Below, piece after piece: positions 10,501-17,307 of a stretch of DNA of 17,307 bases (within the stretch, counting starts at the first letter, position 1; every line of letters starts with the position of its first letter). The notes under the pieces are model-generated. The model was not told the origin of the DNA and searched no databases. It saw nothing but the letters and a program-made list of their open reading frames with translations. A program made the position numbers and the translations under genes. The DNA comes from Phellopilus nigrolimitatus (taxonomy: Eukaryota; Basidiomycota; Agaricomycetes; Hymenochaetales; Hymenochaetaceae), in assembly GCA_021029095.1 (NCBI GenBank), contig JAJOHG010000484.1, forward strand, positions 1-17,307, given 5' to 3'.

Positions 10501-11264
10501 TCCTGGATGGCAACTTCGTTGGTTTCATATCGCAGAAGTGTGTAATTTGACGCACATTTAAGGCCTTAACGAGGTCGTCCTCGACACTCCCGGCAGCCAC
10601 CTCCTCTTCGACACGCTTGTTCTCAACCTGACGTTTCGTAGCTCCAACAACAGCCTTCAGATAACCCTTGGAAACCTCCTTCTTCCTGGGATTTATGGTT
10701 TCAACTGACAAGAGATAAGCAATCAGTTAGGAGGGCGATGTTTTGTACTTACCTGCCAGAGTCCTCTTCCCGACGCGAGACTTCTTCACAACATGACCCT
10801 TGAAGAGCTCAGTGAAGTTCAAGATTTTGCCTTGCTGAAACGCCGGGAACCTCTCATACACAGACTTCGGCCGCTCAACCATCCGTTTGACAATCCTCAC
10901 CCTTCTTGCCCTGCGGAAGGCCTCGGGAGAACGAGCTTCCGACTTGACCACCGCACCCGTGTCATCCTCCGACTCATCCTCCAGCTCCCGGTTGACCTCG
11001 TCCTCCCAGTCCTGTCCCTCTTCGGCACCAATAATATCATCGTCGTACTTGTCGCTGTATATCTGCTTCGCGTTGAGGGTCGGGATGCCAGATATTCCGA
11101 GCTGGTTAGAGAGGTTCTGACCGGACGGAAGTTGCAAGTTCGTCAGAACATGGTCTAGCGAGAATCCTGTGAGAGCAGAAATAATCGAGCTTTCATCCTT
11201 GTCCTTGAGCTACATCAGGTTTTCATTTGCAAAACTTTGCTTATATTCTTACCTGGTTCGACAT
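7547..11264 (-). CDS. TAF1: TAF1, largest subunit of TFIID
   Basis: TAF1 is the scaffold of TFIID in RNA polymerase II preinitiation; it acts in the nucleus with TBP and TAF7. Ten minus-strand exons are proposed: 11264-11253, 11203-10753, 10704-10556, 10502-10220, 10169-9991, 9932-9708, 9655-9146, 9088-8689, 8633-7959 and 7899-7547, total 1078 aa. Introns are 48-59 nt and every phase agrees. SVYERFPAFQQGKILNFTELF lies near residues 124-144. The central TAF1 domain (DUF3591), roughly residues 290-740, includes ARSFHRPALQFP, SNFVLWEFS, MGSVLVNYYRKKD and GFWRLKDFVSIPS. A zinc knuckle CGHCGQMGHMKTNRKC follows near residue 960. There is no bromodomain, as usual in fungi. The first exon encodes only MSNQ, and intron 1 has two possible acceptors 6 nt apart (exon 2 could start at 11209). 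TAF1 diverges from the PA28 gene across about 217 bp. Confidence 0.95.
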
Positions 11265-11481
11265 GAAGGTGTCCAAGGACAACGAGAGAGCGGAGTGCTG
11301 TGGCTTGAGTAATGCTGACTAATAGGACACACACCGAGTCACGCGTACATAGCGCGTACGCGTCCAAACCTGCGTGGCACTTCGACGTCCAACGTAGCTC
11401 TTGTCGAAACGCGTAACTTCCTTTGTTTGACTTATCCGGAAGACCAAAATTTCAACTGCTTCTATTATATTCAACTCAGCA
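11265..11481. promoter_or_regulatory. Divergent promoter between TAF1 and the PA28 activator
   Basis: Only 217 bp separate the two start codons (TAF1 ATG at 11264-11262 on minus, PA28 ATG at 11482-11484 on plus). Both 5' UTRs and both core promoters must fit here. No clear TATA box is visible on either strand, as expected for housekeeping genes. Confidence 0.7.
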
Positions 11482-12740
11482 ATGGCGATGACCTCTGAAC
11501 TCTCCGCAAAACTTGGGGTCAATCCTACATGGTTTCTTATTGACCGCACGCTCATAATCTTTACGCATTCTTAGGCATACCAGAAGAGGGCCGCAGACAA
11601 TGCCGAGAACGTCGTCTTCAAAGTCTTTCCTCAAAAGGTACGCTTGGATTGATGCTCATACCTTTATTCCTGGCGCTCATTGCTTTTAGATATTGTACGC
11701 GCATGATTTCTACACGGCGAATAGAGCTCTGCTTACCGAGTCGTAGGGACCTACAGGCACTGATAGACTCTTCATCTGATCCTTCGTCTCCATTCAACCT
11801 CGCGCACGCGTCAACTTCTACGGACACGACTGTGTACCCCGACCCTTCTAAGGGGCAGCGGCAGGACTCGAAGAAACGCAAAGTTGCTGATGGAGACGCC
11901 AAGGCATCTGCGAAGACAACGGAAAATGCCCACTACGCCGAGCTTATACATGCAAACAAGCATATTATTAAGGTCCACGAACGCATCAAGAATGAATGTG
12001 AAGAGCTGGCGCGGACCTGCGTAAGTCATATTATGCCATTGATGTTGATATTCATGGTTTGTTTTCCTAATGGGACAATATACAGGATGAAGTTTCAATA
12101 TGGGTGAACTTAACAATGCCAAAGTAAGCTGCTCCCTTTGATGAGCTCTCGTTTCGTTTTCCTCTTATCCATTATCTTTTTTTCAGGATCGAGGAGTAAG
12201 CACCCGTACTTTCTATTGTTCATTGCTTGGATGTTCTAATTTACTCTGAACAGTGGAGACAACTTCGGCGTCGCTGTCCAAGAAGGTAAGTAGTACGATA
12301 TGAATGGCTTTGCTGCAAGGCTGTCTGACATTTGGACTCAGAGGCATTGGCGGAATTAAACCGCTGTCAACAAAGTGCTATTAATTTGAGGGACGCAGTC
12401 CGTCAACATCATTTAAGCAGAGCGAAAATCTGCTCCAAGCTGATCAAGTACCCGAATGTCGAGGATTACTCGGTAAACCTTTTCACCTTTGTCAACCTGG
12501 TTGCGTTCTAATTTTGATTCTATCTTAGATTGCTTTAAAAGAGCACGACGAGAAAACGATGTATTCGGCTCGGGCGAATCTCTTCGACCTGCGAAACATC
12601 TACGCTGTTATGACGAATATCTTCCAGAAGAACATTGCGAAGGTGAGGTGTTGATTAAAATCTTTTTTAGTATTTTAATGATAATCTCTTGTCTGCAGAT
12701 CCGTGCACCGAAAGGCAATAACTCGGAGGGTCTTTATTGA
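11482..12740 (+). CDS. PSME3: PA28-gamma (REG-gamma) type proteasome activator
   Basis: This is an 11S regulator; seven copies cap the 20S proteasome and open its gate without ATP. Ten exons are proposed: 11482-11517, 11575-11637, 11690-11694, 11747-12020, 12086-12123, 12187-12195, 12254-12285, 12342-12472, 12529-12642 and 12699-12740, total 247 aa (family about 240-260). All phases close. Residues 1-53 form the first helix (NAENVVFKVFPQKILDL). A flexible linker holds the basic stretch KKRKV at 77-81, a likely nuclear signal. The activation loop is KIEDGDNFGV at 139-148, with the conserved Asn at 145. Then come RAKICSKLIKYPNVEDY, the last helices and a C-terminal tail ending GLY that would dock in the alpha-ring pockets. 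The 5-nt exon 3 is required for frame. The linker, lone basic cluster and C-terminal Tyr favour gamma over alpha or beta. It converges on RRB1 with 101 bp between stop codons. Confidence 0.94.
11690..11694 (+). other. 5-nt microexon of the PA28 gene
   Basis: ATATT is bounded by TTTTAG on the left and GTACGC on the right, between two introns of exactly 52 nt (11638-11689 and 11695-11746), both starting GTACGC. Including it gives FPQK-ILDLQALI, matching the family. Omitting it shifts the frame to a stop within 11 codons; extending it instead reads into a stop 19 codons in. Confidence 0.8.
12187..12195 (+). other. 9-nt microexon of the PA28 gene, in the activation loop
   Basis: GATCGAGGA is flanked by a strong T-rich acceptor (TTTTTTTCAG) and donor GTAAGC. 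It completes Lys139 and encodes Ile-Glu plus two bases of Asp142 in the activation loop. Its length is a multiple of three, so skipping would remove three residues without a frameshift. Confidence 0.85.
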
Positions 12741-12841
12741 TTGCCCATTTACTTAAGACCTCCAGCACGTACATTTTAATGCTAACAACTTTAGACAAGT
12801 TTATATATGGACGATGCATTATATGTAACTCTATACAGGCC
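12741..12841. terminator. Shared 3' region of convergent PA28 and RRB1 genes
   Basis: The 101 bp between the PA28 and RRB1 stop codons are AT-rich and must hold both polyadenylation regions, so the 3' UTRs probably overlap. No perfect AATAAA is obvious; fungal signals are loose. Confidence 0.5.
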
Positions 12842-14551
12842 CTACACAGAGATAGTTTTGAAGATATTAAAACCGTCGAGTGCTGTACTAATAACGGCTC
12901 CGGGAATCTGCGGGTGCCAATGTACCTCCTTAACGTCCTTTTGACCCTGGTGGACGAACAGGAGTTGCGGCGGCACGCTCTCTTGGCTCCCATCCTCCAT
13001 CGGCGCCCCGCTCTCGTCATCATCCTGCTCAACTGCCAAGTCCCACAATGTGACTTGGTCGTCAGCACCAGAAGCCGCGAATATCGAATCCTCAGACGGA
13101 TGCCATTCGATCGCGGTGACAGGAGCTTTATGCCAGGTGAAAGACGCCACGGGGGAGGGTGCAGATGCCGCGCTGTTAAAAGACACCCGTTGAATGCTGA
13201 GTCGTGACATTTGACTAGAAAGCGGACGCACTTTGAAAGATTACGGAGATCCCAGGCTTTTATCCCGCCTTCATCACCGCCTGACAACAGCAAATACGAC
13301 GTTGTTTTGTTCCAGCTGATTACATTGACGTCGCTTTCATGCGCAGGAGTCACAGCGAGAGCGTTTTTCCTCCCCTTCATTCTGACATCCCAGATACGGA
13401 TACTCTGGTCGGCAGAGCACGAAGCAAAGACCGTCGGTTCTGCCGGACTCCATTGCAGGTCTTCCACGCTGGATGTATGCGAGGTGAATGCCTGCGACTG
13501 TGTGAGGAAGCCAGTCTGTGTGGTCGTGGTTCGGTATATTTTCGAATGGATATCGCCTGTGAGCAATCTCAGCGCAGACGGGTTCCCGCTATCCGCGGCC
13601 CAGTCCATCGCGAAGCCCTCTGTTCGGCCATGTGCGTTCACAGTGTGTGCGGGATTGTTGGTCCGCTTTTTATCGACGGTGTATCCGGGCACGTCGAGAG
13701 ACTCAATGAGTGGCCGCACGTCCCAGACATGTACCTTGCCTGTCTCTGCCCAAGATGCGACATAGTAAGGCGAGGAGACAGGTGGCAGAGGTGTCGACGG
13801 CGGTAAAGGTTGTGCGCGGATGCGATTGACGCCACCAAAATGTGGTATAGACCGGTATTCAAGAACAGCGTCTTCGTCGAGATTGTCTTCGTCGTCGTCA
13901 TCTTCTGCGTCGGAGTCGTCTGCATGATGCGTCGCGTGAATATATGCGCATTGGGGTTAATTAAGCTTACTCGCCGCTGTCTTTCTGCGTTCGATGCAGG
14001 GACGTCATTTTGTACACAGACACCTCGTTATTCTTTGCGGCGTCTGCCTGTGTTCCTGCGACAATGTATGCAGTTGCAGGGTACCGCTGCCGTTCATCTC
14101 CTAAATTGTCCCGTAGAACATCAAACGAAAGACATGGCCAGTTGACGTTCATCGAGTGCCGCATCTCATACACCGAATCGTCCGGTTCCAATATCTCATC
14201 CTTCCCGAGAGTATGTCTGCCCGGTATGAAGATGTCTTGCGTGGGTTGTTGCTCCTCCGACTCCTCTATCGGCGGAAGCACTTCGTCTACGTCCATGCCT
14301 GCGGAAAGCCACTGTCGTAAGCTACAGACTCATTCAATGAAAACAGACTCACCTTCCTCATCGTTGTCGCCCTCTTTTGTGTCTACGACCTCCTCATCGC
14401 TCTCGATCTCGTCCTCCCAGGCGTCCTCGAATTCGCCCATTTCGGATGTGTCGATGGCATTTTCCCTGCGCGTGCCGCTCGCGCGTACTTTTGAGAAGGC
14501 TTGCCCATCGCTGTACGATGACTGAGTTTCTGTCACGGTGCGTTTAGACAT
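12842..14551 (-). CDS. RRB1: Ribosome assembly WD-repeat protein RRB1/GRWD1
   Basis: RRB1 is the dedicated chaperone of ribosomal protein uL3 (Rpl3) and acts in nuclear 60S assembly. Minus-strand exons are 14551-14353, 14298-13975, 13919-13232 and 13172-12842, giving 513 aa (yeast Rrb1 about 510). The N-terminus is rich in Glu and Asp (residues about 40-85). NWPCLSFDVLRD near residue 120 marks the histone-binding RBBP4-type N-terminal domain. A second acidic stretch (DDSDAEDDDDEDNLDED) precedes EYRSIPHFGGVNRIRA, and the beta-propeller follows, with blade ends SADQSIRIWDV, GIKAWDLR and GADDQVTLWDL. Intron 2 fits only with a GC donor at 13974-13973; the GT four bases downstream gives the wrong frame. 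Intron 3 (59 nt) uses the acceptor at 13173, since the nearer AG would leave a 35-nt intron. A longer start at 14626 is possible but MSKR fits the family. Confidence 0.92.
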
Positions 14552-15398
14552 GATTGCGGCGAATATTTTGCAGACAAGCTCCTGCTCATTTTCGACTAAC
14601 TCAAGAAAATTGCCTACATGCACCACGTGTATTTACCTATCTAAGGCTGATTTCCCACGTCGATCACCCGTTGCTTCGCGGGGCGGGCTACGGGCCGTTT
14701 CGTTGTTACCGAGACGTGTCTCACAGTCCACTTTCCCCTTCCAAATGTGACATGCCAGTATTGACAGTCCCTTTGGCCGCGAGGCAAGCCTTACAGAGTA
14801 AGACCTAGGTGTCGACGTGTCTGTAAGGACGTGCGAGTTCTTTTGCAAACCCTTCCTGTGCCGTAGCTATGCCTACTTTACAGCGCGCATAGTCATCTCA
14901 TTCATCGAAACGTATTTGATATTGGTAATGAAAAGCAGAATCTGTGAGCATCTTTGAAAGCAAATTAATCTTGAAACTTGTACTGACAGAGTGCTGACGC
15001 GTTTCTGCCGTGGCGATTTACGAGTGCATACAGCCACGATTGGAGAAGTACTATAGCACTAGCACCGGAGGTACCGACGAGAAGGCCGGTTTGACGTCCT
15101 TCTAACTCGTATATCTGAATGGTAAATGAGGATCTGTGTCGAAAAATGACATGCTAGTGTATTCGCTGTATATGCCAAAGAGCAGTTAGAAAGGCACACG
15201 CCCGCGTACGCCTGGTGACAGCCACGCATACGCGTCCTTCGGCAACCGTCGCTCTTGATTCCGCTCCGTGCGACCCGTCAGTCAGCCGAATGCCGCCGCT
15301 GCGGCGCTCCTCGTATAAATGCAATTCGAACGAACCCATTCTAAAATCCCTAGAACCAGGCAGACCTAACATCGCCCCCCACAATCTATCTTTCAACC
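14552..15398. promoter_or_regulatory. Divergent intergenic region between RRB1 and MGST3
   Basis: This 847 bp separates the start codons of RRB1 (minus) and the MGST3-like gene (plus), so it holds both promoters and 5' UTRs. A TATA box is visible on the plus side. No coding exon is recognisable; the short open frames have no family resemblance. It contains no GCCARG clustering like that upstream of pacC. Confidence 0.6.
15314..15320 (+). promoter_or_regulatory. TATA box of the MGST3-like gene
   Basis: TATAAAT lies 79 bp upstream of the ATG at 15399. It is followed by a C-rich stretch (ATCGCCCCCCACAATC) and CAACC just before the start, which places transcription initiation around 15345-15370. 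Confidence 0.6.
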
Positions 15399-16268
15399 AT
15401 GCCTTCCATTGAAGTTCCCCAAGGGTCCGTGTCCAAGCTCTCTGGCAAATCTGCAATTCTCTCGTCTGACTTGTCGCTCCCAGATACTCTTATGTGTTGG
15501 CGGCTGCCGCGTCGACTATCTACTTGAATGCATGGCAAATGACCAGGGTTGGCAGAGCACGCAAGCAAGCTGCTATTGCGTACCCCCAGAGTATGTCTAT
15601 GCTCGTCCATGTCAGTTGAATACGTATTCACCGGGATCAATTGTCAGTGTACGCTGAGAAGGCAGAACAAACCGAGTCTAAGGCTGCGATGCAGTTCAAT
15701 TGCACTCAGCGTGAGTTCATCCGTTTCAACTGGCGTTTTACTGGACTGGTACTAAATCATCATGGCAGGTGCTCATCAAAATACGTAAGGTGTCATTGTC
15801 TCAAGTAAATTTCAACCGTACTGAAACAGGATAATTAACCAAGGCTCGAGTCAGCTCCTCACGTCATTCTCGCGTAAGCAGAGGTTTTACTCCGAGACGC
15901 TACCGTTATGTCGAATCTGAACCGCGGTGTATAGGATCCTTCTGACCGGGCTAAAGCATCCTTACCTCGCCGCTGGCCTCGGCGGCACATGGACCTTGGG
16001 TAGAATAGCCTACACTATTGGCTACAGCTCCGGCGACCCATCCAAGGTACGCGATTGTCGTGCATGTCAGTCCAGTTTCGCAGACTAATTTTCCGTTTCA
16101 GCGTTCTAAGCAGGGAGGGTTCTTGGGCTCGTTGGCTTTCGTTGGTTAGTGAAGCATCTACATATGTTCTATCGCGAGGGCCGTCGCTGATGTTCGATCT
16201 CGTCTATTTTAGGCTTCATTCTGTCCACGTCTTACACCGTCTTCGAGTTTCTTAAGGAGGGTCTGTAA
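15399..16268 (+). CDS. MGST3: Microsomal glutathione S-transferase 3-type MAPEG protein
   Basis: This is a small four-helix membrane protein of the ER or mitochondrial outer membrane; the family has glutathione transferase, peroxidase and, in animals, leukotriene C4 synthase activity. Eight exons are proposed: 15399-15424, 15484-15590, 15648-15710, 15769-15784, 15844-15873, 15935-16046, 16102-16144 and 16213-16268. Introns are 55-68 nt, all phases agree, and the product is 150 aa (MGST3 about 150). Family blocks in order: YSYVLAAAASTIYLNAWQ (helix 1), VGRARKQAAIAYPQMYAEK, FNCTQRAHQNTLE (glutathione-side loop), LLTGLKHPYLAAGLGGTWTL (helix 3), GRIAYTIGYSSGDPSKR, and a final helix ending FEFLKEGL. 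Exons 4 and 5 are only 16 and 30 nt. Intron 1 uses a GTCCGT donor. A TATA box at 15314 suggests inducible transcription, in keeping with a detoxification role; the substrate cannot be told from sequence. Confidence 0.94.
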
Positions 16269-16624
16269 TGGATTCGTCCACCGATGAAGCTTGGATATGG
16301 ACCTATCTCTTATTTGCTGTATTTAAGTCAAAACCATGGCGATATTTCTTCTTGCGAATGTCGAATGGGTGCTAGCAAAAGAGTAGTTTACAATTATGTT
16401 TCATATTTTGTTTCGGGTGTACAGACGCTTCTACCGCCCCGCTTCCCAAGCATTGCCACCAAAGGATATAAGTGCAGGGTTGCCTCATAACTCGATGGCC
16501 ACTTCTTTCTCTTCCTCTCCCTCACTCCTTAACGAGCGTGCACAACCAACCCACCCGATCCAACACCCAACCAGTTAGCAAAGGCGAGGCGAACGTGCGC
16601 TGCAACATTTCCGCCCAATCCGAC
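16269..16624. promoter_or_regulatory. MGST3 3' region and promoter of the right-edge gene
   Basis: This 356 bp runs from the MGST3 stop to the first usable ATG of the next gene. TATAAG at 16467-16472 is a plausible TATA box. The ATG at 16495 would be too close to it, and its frame closes after 27 codons, leaving the ATG at 16625 as the first ATG after a likely start site. A pyrimidine tract at 16501-16533 is consistent with a 5' UTR. Confidence 0.45.
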
Positions 16625-17307
16625 ATGTCGTCATTGAGTGACCTTTCCATGTCCGAGTCGATATCACCACGTCCGTCGCTCCCCACGTCTTTATCCGAAT
16701 TCGCATTGCCATTGTCGTCGTCGAGCTCGTCAACATTGTGTTCTTTGAACAGCGAACAAAGCTTCCTCAGTTCCAAACCAAGGACGATTCAGCGCCCCTC
16801 ATGAAGCGCATGCGGCGTCCCACCATACACCTCCTAGACTCGCGGATGAACTCTCCACTGGCTGGCTCGTTCACCATACCTGCGCCACGAAGCTTCAAAG
16901 GGAAGGAAAGAAGTACGGAGGGCGAAAACGAAGCTACCGAGGTTATGGAGGGCGACTTCCGAGACAAAGACCGGATAACAACCGACAGCTCGTCGCCGTC
17001 CAGTGAATCGGATATTCAGACACCTCCCTGCGACTCGAGCACTCGCGTCTGGACGAGCTCAATGAGCGCTCCAAATCATTGCCAATGGACATCTCGCGAT
17101 CCGCAAGCCCTGCTGCCGCTTTGAAGCCATCTGCCGATATTCAAGATGGTCCTAGTCATTCCATGCTCTTCGGAAAGCGTGTCCCGTACCCCGTAAGAAT
17201 TTCTGACTCAAATTCTATCCTACGCTAAGTTAACGGCGTTGATCCTTAGCCTAAGCCTGCACGTCTCATTTCACTACGAGCAGAAGCTCATCCCGAAGAC
17301 AGCGAGG
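16625..17307 (+). CDS. Unrecognised Ser-rich protein, 5' part, cut by the window edge
   Basis: I do not recognise this gene. Coding-like, disordered protein sequence continues rightwards but changes frame twice. From the ATG at 16625 the frame reads MSSLSDLSMSESISPRPS and stays open to 16798. A second frame, about 16793-16990, reads MKRMRRPTIHLLDSRMNSPL then a KGKER stretch. A third, about 17020-17192, reads LEHSRLDELNERSKSLPMD and LFGKRVPYP. One junction is clear: an intron at 17193-17249 (57 nt, GTAAGA...TTAG) joins the third frame to PKPARLISLRAEAHPEDSE, which runs to the edge. In-frame introns that would link the earlier parts are 16671-16792 (GTCCGT donor) and 16913-17019 (GTACGG donor), both longer than usual here and weak. 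A single-base assembly error is the alternative. Strand and last intron are fairly sure; the 5' structure is not. Confidence 0.4.

Noticed and set aside
11319..11555. 78-codon minus-strand frame between TAF1 and PA28
   Set aside because: It overlaps the PA28 start exon in antisense and ends before TAF1. The MSNQ exon gives a better TAF1 start.
13197..13231. 35-nt intron in RRB1 using the nearer AG
   Set aside because: In frame, but shorter than any other intron here. The acceptor at 13173 gives a 59-nt intron, a pyrimidine tract and the same frame.
13211..13765. 184-codon open frame opposite RRB1
   Set aside because: It is a shadow of RRB1 exon 3, whose WD-repeat reading is clear.
14552..14626. 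25-residue N-terminal extension of RRB1
   Set aside because: Open and in frame, but the family start MSKR at 14551 fits better and the extension has no counterpart I recognise.
16522..16776. Acidic minus-strand frame opposite the right-edge gene
   Set aside because: The Asp-rich look follows from the opposite strand's TCG serine codons. The intron at 17193-17249 supports the plus strand.
1..17307. tRNA, rRNA, CRISPR array, operons, phage or bacterial mobile genes
   Set aside because: No T-loop/anticodon pattern, spacer-repeat array or bacterial-type gene was seen; all genes have spliceosomal introns.
1637..17307. A new multi-gene system or biosynthetic cluster
   Set aside because: The six identified genes belong to unrelated, conserved cellular processes and are not arranged as a functional cluster.

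Overview
This is nuclear DNA from a filamentous basidiomycete fungus, most likely an agaricomycete. The evidence is very intron-dense genes, introns mostly 48-72 nt with GT...AG ends, very GC-rich third codon positions in several exons, and proteins that read as basidiomycete versions of conserved eukaryotic families. There are no plasmid, phage or CRISPR signals. No transposon gene is recognisable; the only repeat-derived sequence seen is a small cluster of ATCCGTGG words near the left end.

Layout, left to right. 1-1636: no recognisable gene; a 23-base G run, simple-sequence tracts and an ATCCGTGG repeat cluster. 1637-4559 (minus): pacC/RIM101, the zinc-finger regulator of ambient-pH response, three exons. 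4560-5672: the pacC upstream region, which holds an unusually dense set of GCCARG (PacC-type) hexamers. 5673-7343 (minus): mitochondrial large-subunit ribosomal protein mL38 (yeast MRPL35), six exons. 7547-11264 (minus): TAF1, the largest TFIID subunit, ten exons. 11482-12740 (plus): a PA28-gamma/REG-gamma proteasome activator, ten exons, two of them microexons of 5 and 9 nt. 12842-14551 (minus): RRB1/GRWD1, the WD-repeat ribosome-assembly chaperone, four exons, one intron apparently GC-AG. 14552-15398: divergent promoter region. 15399-16268 (plus): a microsomal glutathione S-transferase 3-type MAPEG protein, eight exons. 16625-17307 (plus): the 5' part of an unrecognised Ser-rich gene that runs off the right edge; its exon structure is not fully resolved.

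All six complete gene models close in frame across every proposed splice junction, and each translates to a protein close to the usual family length: 902, 451, 1078, 247, 513 and 150 aa. The genes are mostly housekeeping (transcription initiation, cytosolic and mitochondrial ribosome, proteasome regulation) plus pH signalling and glutathione-dependent detoxification; I see no biosynthetic cluster or new multi-gene system. The points most worth a second look are the PacC-site cluster upstream of pacC itself, the two PA28 microexons (one encoding part of the activation loop, the other essential for frame), and the GC-AG intron in RRB1.
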